Of a DNA stretch of 64,000 nucleotides, positions 26,075 to 39,038 are shown in pieces (the stretch's first letter is position 1; each line of letters starts with the position of its first letter). The stretch is from Limnomonas spitsbergensis (Eukaryota > Chlorophyta > Chlorophyceae > Chlamydomonadales). Below the pieces are notes generated by a model, which did not search any database, had not been told where the DNA came from, and saw only the letters and a program-made list of their open reading frames with translations. The DNA lies in the NCBI GenBank assembly GCA_037349105.1, contig JAYJMM010000114.1, positions 6,377,501 through 6,441,500 on the forward strand, written 5' to 3'. The position numbers and the translations under genes are program-made.

Positions 26075-28310
26075 GTACCCAATAACTCCCGGGGTCCATC
26101 CTGATGCCCTTTGACTCAGATCCCTCCATAACAAGGACCATGCTGCTGCAAAATCCAACCAGTCAGGGTCCAGCCACCCTCCCGTACCCCCCGTGCTCTC
26201 CTAGACTCTCCACCATACCCTACAGCCTGGCCCACAACCCTGGGTCCTGAGATCTCCAGTATTCCCCTCAATCCTGTATTTAAAACCCTCCAGCCTTGCC
26301 CTCAACCCTGGATCCAAAACCCTACAGCCTTGCCCTCAACCCTGGGCCCTTATCCCTGCCCTGGCTTTTACACCCACATGCCTGGCCTACAACCCAGGGT
26401 CCAAAACCCTCCTGCCTTGCCCTCAATCTTGGATCCAAAACCCTCCAGCCTTGCCCTCAACCCTGGGTCTTTAACCCTGCCCTGGCTTTTACACCCACAT
26501 GCCTGGCCCACAACCCTGGGTCCTGAGATCTCCAGTATTCCCCTCAATCCTGTATTTAAAACCCTCCAGCCTTGCCCTCAACCCTGGATCCAAGACCCTC
26601 CAGCCTTGCCCTCAACCCTGGGTCCTTAACCCTGCCCTGGCTTTTACACCCACATGCCTGGCCCACAACCCTGGGTCTTGAGATCTCCAGTATTCCCCTC
26701 AATCCTGTATTTAAAACCCTCCAGCCTTGCCCTCAATCTTGGATCCAAAACCCTCCAGCCTTGCCCTCAACCCTGGGTCCTTAACCCTGCCCTGGCTTTT
26801 ACACCCACATGCCTGGCCCACAACCCTGGGTCCTGAGATCTCCAGTATTCCCCTCAATCCTGTATTTAAAACCCTCCAGCCTTGCCCTCAACCATGGATC
26901 CAAGACCCTCCAGCCTTGCCCTCAACCCTGGGTCCTTAACCCTGCCCTGGCTTTTACACCCACATGCCTGGCCCACAACCCTGGGTCCTGAGATCTCCAG
27001 TATTCCCCTCAATCCTGTATCCAAAACCCTCCAGCCTTGCCCTCAACCATGGATCCAAAACCCTCCAGCCTTGCCCTCAACCATGGGCCCTTATCCCTGC
27101 CCTGGCTTTTACACCCACATGCCTGGCCCACAACCTAGGGTCCAAAACCCTCATGCCTTGCCCTCAATCTTGGATCCAAAACCCTCCAGCCTTGCCCTCA
27201 ACCCTGGGTCCTTAACCCTGCCCTGGCTTTTACACCAACATGCCTGGCACACAACCCTGGGTCCTGAGATCTCCAGTATTCCCCTCAATCTTGTATTTAA
27301 AACCCTCCTGCCTTGCCCTAAATCTTGGATCCAAAACCCTCCAGCCTTGCCCTCAACCCTGGGTCCTTAACCCTGCCCTGGCTTTTACACCCACATGCCT
27401 GGCCCACAACCCTAGGTCCTGAGATCTCCAGTATTCCCCTCAATCCTGTATTTAGAACCCTCCAGCCTTGCCCTCAACCCTGGATCCAAGACCCTCCAGC
27501 CTTGCCCTCAACCCTGGGTCCTTAACCCTGCCCTGGCTTTTACACCGACATGCCTGGCCCACAACCCTGGGTCCTTAGATCTCCAGTATTCCCCTCAATC
27601 CTGTATTTAAAACCCTCCAGCCTTGCCCTCAACCATGGATCCAAAACCCTCCAGCCTTGCCCTCAACCCTGGGCCCTTATCCCTGCCCTGGCTTTTACAC
27701 CCACATGCCTGGCCCACAACCCTGGGTTCAAAACCCTCCTACCTTGCCCTCAATCTTGGATCCAAAACCCTCCAGCCTTGCCCTCAACCCTGGTTCCAAA
27801 ACCCTCCAGCCTTGCCCTCGACCCTGGGTCCTTAACCCTGCCCTGGCTTTTACACCCACATGCCTGGCCCACAACCCTGGGTCCTGAGATCTCCAGTATT
27901 CCCCTCAATCCTGTATTTAAAACCCTCCAGCCTTGCCCTCAACCCTGGATCCAAAACCCTACAGCCTTGCCCTCAACCCTGGGCCCTTATCCCTGCCCTG
28001 GCTTTTACACCCACATGCCTGGCCCACAACCCTGGGTTCAAAACCCTCCTGCCTTGCCCTCAATCTTGGATCCAAAACCCTCCAGCCTTGCCCTCAACCC
28101 TGGGTCCTTAACCCTGCCCTGGCTTTTACACCCACATGCCTGGCCCACAACCCTGGGTTCAAAACCCTCCTGCCTTGCCCTCAATCTTGGATCCAAAACC
28201 CTCCAGCCTTGCCCTCAACCCTGGATCTAAAACCCTCCAGCCTTGCCCTCGACCCTAGGTCCTTATCCCTGCCCTGGCTTTTACACCCACATGCCTTTCC
28301 CCCCCTTCAG

Positions 28311-28405
28311 ATGTTTGCGGTGGCTGGGGAGCTGGGAGAGATGAGCGAAAGGGGAGTGGAGGGCACGGCGCAACATGGGCACCAACATCCCTGCGACACA
28401 AGCAG
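28311..28405 (+). other. Exon-like spacer core 16 (type A, 1-bp tail deletion)
   Basis: 2,331 bp after core 15; starts the 1,654-bp cycles; copy partner is core 27. Confidence 0.4.
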
Positions 28406-29270
28406 GTACCCAATAACTCCCGGGGTCCATCCAGATGCCCTTAGACTCAGATCCTCCATAACAAGGACCATGCTGCTGCAAAATCCAACCAGTCAGGGTC
28501 CAGCCACCCTCCCGTACCCCCCGTGCTCTCCTAGACTCTCCACCATACCCTACAGCCTGGCCTCTCCACCATACCCTCCTGCCTTGCCCTCAATCTTGGG
28601 CCCTTATCCCTGCCCTGGCTTTTACACCCACATGCCTGGCCTACAACCCAGGGTCCAAAACCCTCCTGCCTTGCCCTCAATCTTGGAACCAAAACCCTCC
28701 AGCCTTGCCCTCAACCCTGGGCCAAAACCCTCCAGCCTTGCCCTCAACCCTGGGTCCTTAACCCTGCCCTGGCTTTTACACCCACATGCCTGGCCCACAA
28801 CCCTGGGTCCTGAGATCTCCAGTATTCCCCTCAATCCTGTATTTAGAACCCTCCAGCCTTGCACTCAACCCTGGATCCAAGACCCTCCAGCCTTGCCCTT
28901 AACCCTGGGTCCTTAACCCTGCCCTGGCTTTTACACCCACATGCCTAGCCCACAACCCTGGGTCCTGAGATTCTCAGTATTCCCCTCAATCCTGTATCCA
29001 AAACCCTCCAGCCTTGCCCTCAACCATGGATCCAAAACCCTCCAGCCTTGCCCTCAACCCTGGGCCCTTATCCCTGCCCTGGCTTTTACACCCACATGCC
29101 TGGCCCACAACCCTGGGTTCAAAACCCTCCTGCCTTGCCCTCAATCTTGGATCCAAAACCCTCCAGCCTTGCCCTCAACCCTGGATCCAAAACCCCCCAG
29201 CCTTGCCCTCGACCCTGGGTCCTTAACCCTGCCCTGGCTTTTACACCCACATGCCTTTCCCCCCCTTCAG

Positions 29271-29365
29271 ATGTTTGCGGTGGCTGGGGAGCTAGGAGAG
29301 ATGAGCGAAAGGGGAGTGGAGGGCACGGCGCAACATGGGCACCAACATCCCTGCGACACAAGCAG
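29271..29365 (+). other. Exon-like spacer core 17 (type T, CTG to CTA)
   Basis: 960 bp after core 16. GAGCTGGGA reads GAGCTAGGA, silent in frame 1 and G to R in frame 3; copy partner is core 28. Confidence 0.4.
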
Positions 29366-29964
29366 GTACCCAATAACTCCCGGGGTCCATCCTGATGCCC
29401 TTTGACTCAGATCCCTCCATAACAAGGACCATGCTGCTGCAAAATCCAACCAGTCAGGGTCCAGCCACCCTCCCGTACCCCCCGTGCTCTCCTAGACTCT
29501 CCACCATACCCTACAGCCTGGCCCACAACCCTGGGTCCTGAGATCTCCAGTATTCCCCTCAATCCTGTATTTAAAACCCTCCAGCCTTGCCCTCAACCCT
29601 GGATCCAAAACCCTACAGCCTTGCCCTCAACCCTGGGCCCTTATCCCTGCCCTGGCTTTTACACCCACATGCCTGGCCCACAACCCTGGGTTCAAAACCC
29701 TCCTGCCTTGCCCTCAATCTTGGATCCAAAACCCTCCAGCCTTGCCCTCAACCCTGGGTCCTTAACCCTGCCCTGGCTTTTACACCCACATGCCTGGCCC
29801 ACAACCCTGGGTTCAAAACCCTCCTGCCTTGCCCTCAATCTTGGATCCAAAACCCTCCAGCCTTGCCCTCAACCCTGGATCTAAAACCCTCCAGCCTTGC
29901 CCTCGACCCTAGGTCCTTATCCCTGCCCTGGCTTTTACACCCACATGCCTTTCCCCCCCTTCAG

Positions 29965-30059
29965 ATGTTTGCGGTGGCTGGGGAGCTGGGAGAGATGAGC
30001 GAAAGGGGAGTGGAGGGCACGGCGCAACATGGGCACCAACATCCCTGCGACACAAGCAG
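29965..30059 (+). other. Exon-like spacer core 18 (type A, 1-bp tail deletion)
   Basis: 694 bp after core 17, 1,654 after core 16; copy partner is core 29. Confidence 0.4.
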
Positions 30060-30924
30060 GTACCCAATAACTCCCGGGGTCCATCCAGATGCCCTTAGAC
30101 TCAGATCCTCCATAACAAGGACCATGCTGCTGCAAAATCCAACCAGTCAGGGTCCAGCCACCCTCCCGTACCCCCCGTGCTCTCCTAGACTCTCCACCAT
30201 ACCCTACAGCCTGGCCTCTCCACCATACCCTCCTGCCTTGCCCTCAATCTTGGGCCCTTATCCCTGCCCTGGCTTTTACACCCACATGCCTGGCCTACAA
30301 CCCAGGGTCCAAAACCCTCCTGCCTTGCCCTCAATCTTGGAACCAAAACCCTCCAGCCTTGCCCTCAACCCTGGGCCAAAACCCTCCAGCCTTGCCCTCA
30401 ACCCTGGGTCCTTAACCCTGCCCTGGCTTTTACACCCACATGCCTGGCCCACAACCCTGGGTCCTGAGATCTCCAGTATTCCCCTCAATCCTGTATTTAG
30501 AACCCTCCAGCCTTGCACTCAACCCTGGATCCAAGACCCTCCAGCCTTGCCCTTAACCCTGGGTCCTTAACCCTGCCCTGACTTTTACACCCACATGCCT
30601 AGCCCACAACCCTGGGTCCTGAGATTCTCAGTATTCCCCTCAATCCTGTATCCAAAACCCTCCAGCCTTGCCCTCAACCATGGATCCAAAACCCTCCAGC
30701 CTTGCCCTCAACCCTGGGCCCTTATCCCTGCCCTGGCTTTTACACCCACATGCCTGGCCCACAACCCTGGGTTCAAAACCCTCCTGCCTTGCCCTCAATC
30801 TTGGATCCAAAACCCTCCAGCCTTGCCCTCAACCCTGGATCCAAAACCCCCCAGCCTTGCCCTCGACCCTGGGTCCTTAACCCTGCCCTGGCTTTTACAC
30901 CCACATGCCTTTCCCCCCCTTCAG

Positions 30925-31019
30925 ATGTTTGCGGTGGCTGGGGAGCTAGGAGAGATGAGCGAAAGGGGAGTGGAGGGCACGGCGCAACATGGGCACCAAC
31001 ATCCCTGCGACACAAGCAG
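30925..31019 (+). other. Exon-like spacer core 19 (type T, CTG to CTA)
   Basis: 960 bp after core 18; shares the GAGCTAGGA variant with core 17; copy partner is core 30. Confidence 0.4.
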
Positions 31020-31618
31020 GTACCCAATAACTCCCGGGGTCCATCCTGATGCCCTTTGACTCAGATCCCTCCATAACAAGGACCATGCTGCTGCAAAATC
31101 CAACCAGTCAGGGTCCAGCCACCCTCCCGTACCCCCCGTGCTCTCCTAGACTCTCCACCATACCCTACAGCCTGGCCCACAACCCTGGGTCCTGAGATCT
31201 CCAGTATTCCCCTCAATCCTGTATTTAAAACCCTCCAGCCTTGCCCTCAACCCTGGATCCAAAACCCTACAGCCTTGCCCTCAACCCTGGGCCCTTATCC
31301 CTGCCCTGGCTTTTACACCCACATGCCTGGCCCACAACCCTGGGTTCAAAACCCTCCTGCCTTGCCCTCAATCTTGGATCCAAAACCCTCCAGCCTTGCC
31401 CTCAACCCTGGGTCCTTAACCCTGCCCTGGCTTTTACACCCACATGCCTGGCCCACAACCCTGGGTTCAAAACCCTCCTGCCTTGCCCTCAATCTTGGAT
31501 CCAAAACCCTCCAGCCTTGCCCTCAACCCTGGATCTAAAACCCTCCAGCCTTGCCCTCGACCCTAGGTCCTTATCCCTGCCCTGGCTTTTACACCCACAT
31601 GCCTTTCCCCCCCTTCAG

Positions 31619-31713
31619 ATGTTTGCGGTGGCTGGGGAGCTGGGAGAGATGAGCGAAAGGGGAGTGGAGGGCACGGCGCAACATGGGCACCAACATCCCT
31701 GCGACACAAGCAG
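31619..31713 (+). other. Exon-like spacer core 20 (type A)
   Basis: 694 bp after core 19. The tail lacks the 1-bp deletion, so the A-T distance here is 961. Copy partner is core 31. Confidence 0.4.
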
Positions 31714-32579
31714 GTACCCAATAACTCCCGGGGTCCATCCAGATGCCCTTAGACTCAGATCCCTCCATAACAAGGACCATGCTGCTGCAAAATCCAACCA
31801 GTCAGGGTCCAGCCACCCTCCCGTACCCCCCGTGCTCTCCTAGACTCTCCACCATACCCTACAGCCTGGCCTCTCCACCATACCCTCCTGCCTTGCCCTC
31901 AATCTTGGGCCCTTATCCCTGCCCTGGCTTTTACACCCACATGCCTGGCCTACAACCCAGGGTCCAAAACCCTCCTGCCTTGCCCTCAATCTTGGAACCA
32001 AAACCCTCCAGCCTTGCCCTCAACCCTGGGCCAAAACCCTCCAGCCTTGCCCTCAACCCTGGGTCCTTAACCCTGCCCTGGCTTTTACACCCACATGCCT
32101 GGCCCACAACCCTGGGTCCTGAGATCTCCAGTATTCCCCTCAATCCTGTATTTAGAACCCTCCAGCCTTGCACTCAACCCTGGATCCAAGACCCTCCAGC
32201 CTTGCCCTCAACCCTGGGTCCTTAACCCTGCCCTGGCTTTTACACCCACATGCCTAGCCCACAACCCTGGGTCCTGAGATTCTCAGTATTCCCCTCAATC
32301 CTGTATCCAAAACCCTCCAGCCTTGCCCTCAACCATGGATCCAAAACCCTCCAGCCTTGCCCTCAACCCTGGGTCCTTAACCCTGCCCTGGCTTTTACAC
32401 CCACATGCCTGGCCCACAACCCTGGGTTCAAAACCCTCCTGCCTTGCCCTCAATCTTGGATCCAAAACCCTCCAGCCTTGCCCTCAACCCTGGATCCAAA
32501 ACCCCCCAGCCTTGCCCTCGACCCTGGGTCCTTAACCCTGCCCTGGCTTTTACACCCACATGCCTTTCCCCCCCTTCAG

Positions 32580-32674
32580 ATGTTTGCGGTGGCTGGGGAG
32601 CTGGGAGAGATGAGCGAAAGGGGAGTGGAGGGCACGGCGCAACATGGGCACCAACATCCCTGCGACACAAGCAG
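32580..32674 (+). other. Exon-like spacer core 21 (type T)
   Basis: 961 bp after core 20, with the usual CTG codon; copy partner is core 32. Confidence 0.4.
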
Positions 32675-34909
32675 GTACCCAATAACTCCCGGGGTCCATC
32701 CTGATGCCCTTTGACTCAGATCCCTCCATAACAAGGACCATGCTGCTGCAAAATCCAACCAGTCAGGGTCCAGCCACCCTCCCGTACCCCCCGTGCTCTC
32801 CTAGACTCTCCACCATACCCTACAGCCTGGCCCACAACCCTGGGTCCTGAGATCTCCAGTATTCCCCTCAATCCTGTATTTAAAACCCTCCAGCCTTGCC
32901 CTCAACCCTGGATCCAAAACCCTACAGCCTTGCCCTCAACCCTGGGCCCTTATCCCTGCCCTGGCTTTTACACCCACATGCCTGGCCTACAACCCTAGGT
33001 CCTGAGATCTCCAGTATTCCCCTCAATCCTGTATTTAGAACCCTCCAGCCTTGCCCTCAACCCTGGATCCAAGACCCTCCAGCCTTGCCCTCAACCCTGG
33101 GTCCTTAACCCTGCCCTGGCTTTTACACCGACATGCCTGGCCCACAACCCTGGGTCCTGAGATTCTCAGTATTCCCCTCAATCCTGTATCCAAAACCCTC
33201 CAGCCTTGCCCTCAACCATGGATCCAAAACCCTCCAGCCTTGCCCTCAACCCTGGGCCCTTATCCCTGCCCTGGCTTTTACACCCACATGCCTGGCCCAC
33301 AACCCTGGGTTCAAAACCCTCCTGCCTTGCCCTCAATCTTGGATCCAAAACCCTCCAGCCTTGCCCTCAACCCTGGATCCAAAACCCTCCAGCCTTGCCC
33401 TCGACCCTGGGTCCTTAACCCTGCCCTGGCTTTTACACCCACATGCCTGGCCCACAACCCTGGGTCCTGAGATCTCCAGTATTCCCCTCAATCCTGTATT
33501 TAAAACCCTCCAGCCTTGCCCTCAACCCTGGGTCCTTAACCCTGCCCTGGCTTTTACACCCACATGCCTGGCCCACAACCCTGGGTCCTGAGATCTCCAG
33601 TATTCCCCTCAATCCTGTATCCAAAACCCTCCAGCCTTGCCCTCAACCCTGGATCCAAAACCCTACAGCCTTGCCCTCAACCCTGGGCCCTTAACCCTGC
33701 CCTGGCTTTTACACCGACATGCCTGACCCACAACCCTGGGTCCTGAGATCTCCAGTATTCCCCTCAATCCTGTATTTAAAACCCTCCAGCCTTGCCCTCA
33801 ACCCTGGATCCAAACCCTACAGCCTTGCCCTCAACCCTGGGCCCTTATCCTTGCCCTGGCTTTTACACCCACATGCCTGGCCCACAACCCTGGGTTCAAA
33901 ACCCTCCTGCCTTGCCCTCAATCTTGGATCCAAAACCCTCCAGCCTTGCCCTCAACCCTGGGTCCTTAACCCTGCCCTGGCTTTTACACCCACATGCCTG
34001 GCACACAACCGTGGGTCCTGAGATCTCCAGTATTCCCCTCAATCCTGTATTTAAAACCCTCCAGCCTTGCCCTCAACCCTGGATCCAAGACCCTCCAGCC
34101 TTGCCCTCAACCCTGGGTCCTTAACCCTGCCCTGGCTTTTACACCCACATGCCTGGCCCACAACCCTGGGTCCTGAGATCTCCAGTATTCCCCTCAATCC
34201 TGTATCCAAAACCCTCCAGCCTTGCCCTCAACCATGGATCCAAAACCTTCCAGCCTTACCCTCAACCCTGGGCCCTTATCCCTGCCCTGGCTTTTACACC
34301 CACATGCCTGGCCTACAACCCAGGGTCCAAAACCCTCCTGCCTTGCCCTCAATCTTGGATCCAAAACCCTCCAGCCTTGCCCTCAACCCTGGGTCCTTAA
34401 CCCTGCCCTGGCTTTTACACCCACATGCCTGGCCCACAACCCTGGGTCCTGAGATCTCCAGTATTCCCCTCAATCCTGTATTTAAAACCCTCCAGCCTTG
34501 CCCTCAACCCTGGATCCAAGACCCTCCAGCCTTGCCCTCAACCCTGGGTCCTTAACCCTGCCCTGGCTTTTACACCCACATGCCTGGCCCACAACCCTGG
34601 GTCCTGAGATCTCCAGTATTCCCCTCAATCCTGTATCCAAAACCCTCCAGCCTTGCCCTCAACCATGGATCCAAAACCTTCCAGCCTTGCCCTCAACCCT
34701 GGGCCCTTATCCCTGCCCTGGCTTTTACACCCACATGCCTGGCCCACAACCCTGGGTTCAAAACCCTCCTGCCTTGCCCTCAATCTTGGATCCAAAACCC
34801 TCCAGCCTTGCCCTCAACCCTGGATCCAAAACCCTCCAGCCTTGCCCTCGACCCTAGGTCCTTATCCCTGCCCTGGCTTTTACACCCACATGCCTTTCCC
34901 CCCCTTCAG

Positions 34910-35004
34910 ATGTTTGCGGTGGCTGGGGAGCTGGGAGAGATGAGCGAAAGGGGAGTGGAGGGCACGGCGCAACATGGGCACCAACATCCCTGCGACACAA
35001 GCAG
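34910..35004 (+). other. Exon-like spacer core 22 (type A, CATATG tail variant)
   Basis: 2,330 bp after core 21. The tail reads CCATATGCCC where other A copies read CCAGATGCCC; copy partner is core 33. Confidence 0.4.
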
Positions 35005-35871
35005 GTACCCAATAACTCCCGGGGTCCATCCATATGCCCTTAGACTCAGATCCCTCCATAACAAGGACCATGCTGCTGCAAAATCCAACCAGTCAGGGTC
35101 CAGCCACCCTCCCGTACCCCCCGTGCTCTCCTAGACTCTCCACCATACCCTACAGCCTGGCCTCTCCACCATACCCTCATGCCTTGCCCTCAATCTTGGG
35201 CCCTTATCCCTGCCCTGGCTTTTACACCCACATGCCTGGCCTACAACCCAGGGTCCAAAACCCTCCTGCCTTGCCCTCAATCTTGGAACCAAAACCCTCC
35301 AGCCTTGCCCTCAACCCTGGGTCCAAAACCCTCCAGCCTTGCCCTCAACCCTGGGTCCTTAACCCTGCCCTGGCTTTTACACCCACATGCCTGGCCCACA
35401 ACCCTGGGTCCTGAGATCTCCAGTATTCCCCTCAATCCTGTATTTAGAACCCTCCAGCCTTGCACTCAACCCTGGATCCAAGACCCTCCAGCCTTGCCCT
35501 CAACCCTGGGTCCTGAACCCTGCCCTGGCTTTTACACCCACATGCCTAGCCCACAACCCTGGGTCCTGAGATTCTCAGTATTCCCCTCAATCCTGTATCC
35601 AAAACCCTCCAGCCTTGCCCTCAACCATGGATCCAAAACCCTCCAGCCTTGCCCTCAACCCTGGGCCCTTATCCCTGCCCTGGCTTTTACACCCACATGC
35701 CTGGCCCACAACCCTGGGTTCAAAACCCTCCTGCCTTGCCCTCAATCTTGGATCCAAAACCCTCCAGCCTTGCCCTCAACCCTGGATCCAAAACCCCCCA
35801 GCCTTGCCCTCGACCCTAGGTCCTTAACCCTGCCCTGGCTTTTACACCCACATGCCTTTCCCCCCCTTCAG

Positions 35872-35966
35872 ATGTTTGCGGTGGCTGGGGAGCTGGGAGA
35901 GATGAGCGAAAGGGGAGTGGAGGGCACGGCGCAACATGGGCACCAACATCCCTGCGACACAAGCAG
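35872..35966 (+). other. Exon-like spacer core 23 (type T)
   Basis: 962 bp after core 22; copy partner is core 34. Confidence 0.4.
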
Positions 35967-38943
35967 GTACCCAATAACTCCCGGGGTCCATCCTGATGCC
36001 CTTTGACTCAGATCCCTCCATAACAAGGACCATGCTGCTGCAAAATCCAACCAGTCAGGGTCCAGCCACCCTCCCGTACCCCCCGTGCTCTCCTAGACTC
36101 TCCACCATACCCTACAGCCTGGCCCACAACCCTGGGTCCTGAGATCTCCAGTATTCCCCTCAATCCTGTATTTAAAACCCTCCAGCCTTGCCCTCAACCC
36201 TGGATCCAAAACCCTACAGCCTTGCCCTCAACCCTGGGCCCTTATCCCTGCCCTGGCTTTTACACCCACATGCCTGGCCTACAACCCAGGGTCCAAAACC
36301 CTCCTGCCTTGCCCTCAATCTTGGATCCAAAACCCTCCAGCCTTGCCCTCAACCCTGGGTCTTTAACCCTGCCCTGGCTTTTACACCCACATGCCTGGCC
36401 CACAACCCTGGGTCCTGAGATCTCCAGTATTCCCCTCAATCCTGTATTTAAAACCCTCCAGCCTTGCCCTCAACCCTGGATCCAAGACCCTCCAGCCTTG
36501 CCCTCAACCCTGGGTCCTTAACCCTGCCCTGGCTTTTACACCCACATGCCTGGCCCACAACCCTGGGTCTTGAGATCTCCAGTATTCCCCTCAATCCTGT
36601 ATTTAAAACCCTCCAGCCTTGCCCTCAATCTTGGATCCAAAACCCTCCAGCCTTGCCCTCAACCCTGGGTCCTTAACCCTGCCCTGGCTTTTACACCCAC
36701 ATGCCTGGCCCACAACCCTGGGTCCTGAGATCTCCAGTATTCCCCTCAATCCTGTATTAAAAACCCTCCAGCCTTGCCCTCAACCATGGATCCAAGACCC
36801 TCCAGCCTTGCCCTCAACCCTGGGTCCTTAACCCTGCCCTGGCTTTTACACCCACATGCCTGGCCCACAACCCTGGGTCCTGAGATCTCCAGTATTCCCC
36901 TCAATCCTGTATCCAAAACCCTCCAGCCTTGCCCTCAACCATGGATCCAAAACCCTCCAGCCTTGCCCTCAACCATGGGCCCTTATCCCTGCCCTGGCTT
37001 TTACACCCACATGCCTGGCCCACAACCCAGGGTCCAAAACCCTCCTGCCTTGCCCTCAATCTTGGATCCAAAACCCTCCAGCCTTGCCCTCAACCCTGGG
37101 TCCTTAACCCTGCCCTGGCTTTTACACCAACATGCCTGGCACACAACCCTGGGTCCTGAGATCTCCAGTATTCCCCTCAATCTTGTATTTAAAACCCTCC
37201 TGCCTTGCCCTAAATCTTGGATCCAAAACCCTCCAGCCTTGCCCTCAACCCTGGGTCCTTAACCCTGCCCTGGCTTTTACACCCACATGCCTGGCCCACA
37301 ACCCTAGGTCCTGAGATCTCCAGTATTCCCCTCAATCCTGTATTTAGAACCCTCCAGCCTTGCCCTCAACCCTGGATCCAAGACCCTCCAGCCTTGCCCT
37401 CAACCCTGGGTCCTTAACCCTGCCCTGGCTTTTACACCGACATGCCTGGCCCACAACCCTGGGTCCTGAGATCTCCAGTATTCCCCTCAATCCTGTATCC
37501 AAAACCCTCCAGCCTTGCCCTCAACCATGGATCCAAAACCCTCCAGCCTTGCCCTCAACCCTGGGCCCTTATCCCTGCCCTGGCTTTTACACCCACATGC
37601 CTGGCCCACAACCCTGGGTTCAAAACCCTCCTGCCTTGCCCTCAATCTTGGATCCAAAACCCTCCAGCCTTGCCCTCAACCCTGGATCCAAAACCCTCCA
37701 GCCTTGCCCTCGACCCTGGGTCCTTAACCCTGCCCTGGCTTTTACACCCACATGCCTGGCCCACAACCCTGGGTCCTGAGATCTCCAGTATTCCCCTCAA
37801 TCCTGTATTTAAAACCATCCAGCCTTGCCCTCAATCTTGGATCCAAAACCTTCCAGCCTTGCCCTCGACCCTGGGTCCTTAACCCTGCCCTGGCTTTTAC
37901 ACCCACATGCCTGGCCCACAACCCTGGGTCCTGAGATCTCCAGTATTCCCCTCAATCCTGTATTTAAAACCCTCCAGCCTTGCCCTCAACCCTGGGTCCT
38001 TAACCCTGCCCTGGCTTTTACACCCACATGCCTGGCCCACAACACTGGGTCCTGAGATCTCCAGTATTCCCCTCAATCCTGTATCCAAAACCCTCCAGCC
38101 TTGCCCTCAACCCTGGATCCAAAACCCTACAGCCTTGCCCTCAACCCTGGGCCCTTAACCCTGCCCTGGCTTTTACACCGACATGCCTGACCCACAACCC
38201 TGGGTCCTGAGATCTCCAGTATTCCCCTCAATCTTGTATTTAAAACCCTCCAGCCTTGCCCTCAACCCTGGATCCAAAACCCTACAGCCTTGCCCTCAAC
38301 CCTGGGCCCTTATCCCTGCCCTGGCTTTTACACCCACATGCCTGGCCCACAACCCTGGGTTCAAAACCCTCCTGCCTTGCCCTCAATCTTGGATCCAAAA
38401 CCCTCCAGCCTTGCCCTCAACCCTGGGTCCTTAACCCTGCCCTGGCTTTTACACCCACATGCCTGGCCCACAACCCTGGGTCCTGAGATCTCCAGTATTC
38501 CCCTCAATCCTGTATTTAAAACCCTCCAGCCTTGCCCTCAACCCTGGATCCAAGACCCTCCAGCCTTGCCCTCAACCCTGGGTCCTTAACCCTGCCCTGG
38601 CTTTTACACCCGCATGCCTGGCCCACAACCCTGGGTCCTGAGATCTCCAGTATTCCCCTCAATCCTGTATCCAAAACCCTCCAGCCTTGCCCTCAACCAT
38701 GGATCCAAAACCTTCCAGCCTTGCCCTCAACCCTGGGCCCTTATCCCTGCCCTGGCTTTTACACCCACATGCCTGGCCCACAACCCTGGGTTCAAAACCC
38801 TCCTGCCTTGCCCTCAATCTTGGATCCAAAACCCTCCAGCCTTGCCCTCAACCCTGGATCCAAAACCCTCCAGCCTTGCCCTCGACCCTAGGTCCTTATC
38901 CCTGCCCTGGCTTTTACACCCACATGCCTTTCCCCCCCTTCAG

Positions 38944-39038
38944 ATGTTTGCGGTGGCTGGGGAGCTGGGAGAGATGAGCGAAAGGGGAGTGGAGGGCACG
39001 GCGCAACATGGGCACCAACATCCCTGCGACACAAGCAG
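38944..39038 (+). other. Exon-like spacer core 24 (type T, at duplication junction)
   Basis: 3,072 bp after core 23. It sits inside the interval where copy 1 of the 15,359-bp unit passes into copy 2. Its upstream satellite (CCCTAGGTCCTTATCC) is of the A-associated kind but its tail is type T, so the spacer is chimeric. Confidence 0.45.

Larger units (their letters stand above)
19880..27065 (+). repeat. Higher-order repeat, 2,395-bp period (three copies)
   Basis: Cores 10, 12 and 14 (20230, 22625, 25020) and cores 11, 13 and 15 (21190, 23585, 25980) are exactly 2,395 bp apart, with A and T types alternating and the same 1-bp tail deletion in each A copy. Matching monomer order begins near 19880 and breaks near 27065. 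Confidence 0.8.
27862..32990 (+). repeat. Higher-order repeat, 1,654-bp period (~3 copies), first occurrence
   Basis: Cores 16, 18 and 20 (28311, 29965, 31619) are 1,654 bp apart. Cores 17 and 19 match; core 21 is 1,655 away because core 20 lacks the tail deletion. The pattern starts near 27862 and is lost near 32990, where the monomer order changes. Confidence 0.8.
23541..38899 (+). repeat. 15,359-bp tandem duplication, copy 1
   Basis: Every spacer core from 13 to 24 recurs 15,359 bp downstream. Rare markers recur at the same offset: CCGTGGGTCC near 34009, CTGTATTAAAAACC near 36755, AAAACCATCC near 37811, CAACACTGGG near 38040, CCCGCATGCC near 38610. Left of 23541 the match breaks (CCTTGGTCCTTAACC versus CCTAGGTCCTTATCC). 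Confidence 0.92.
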
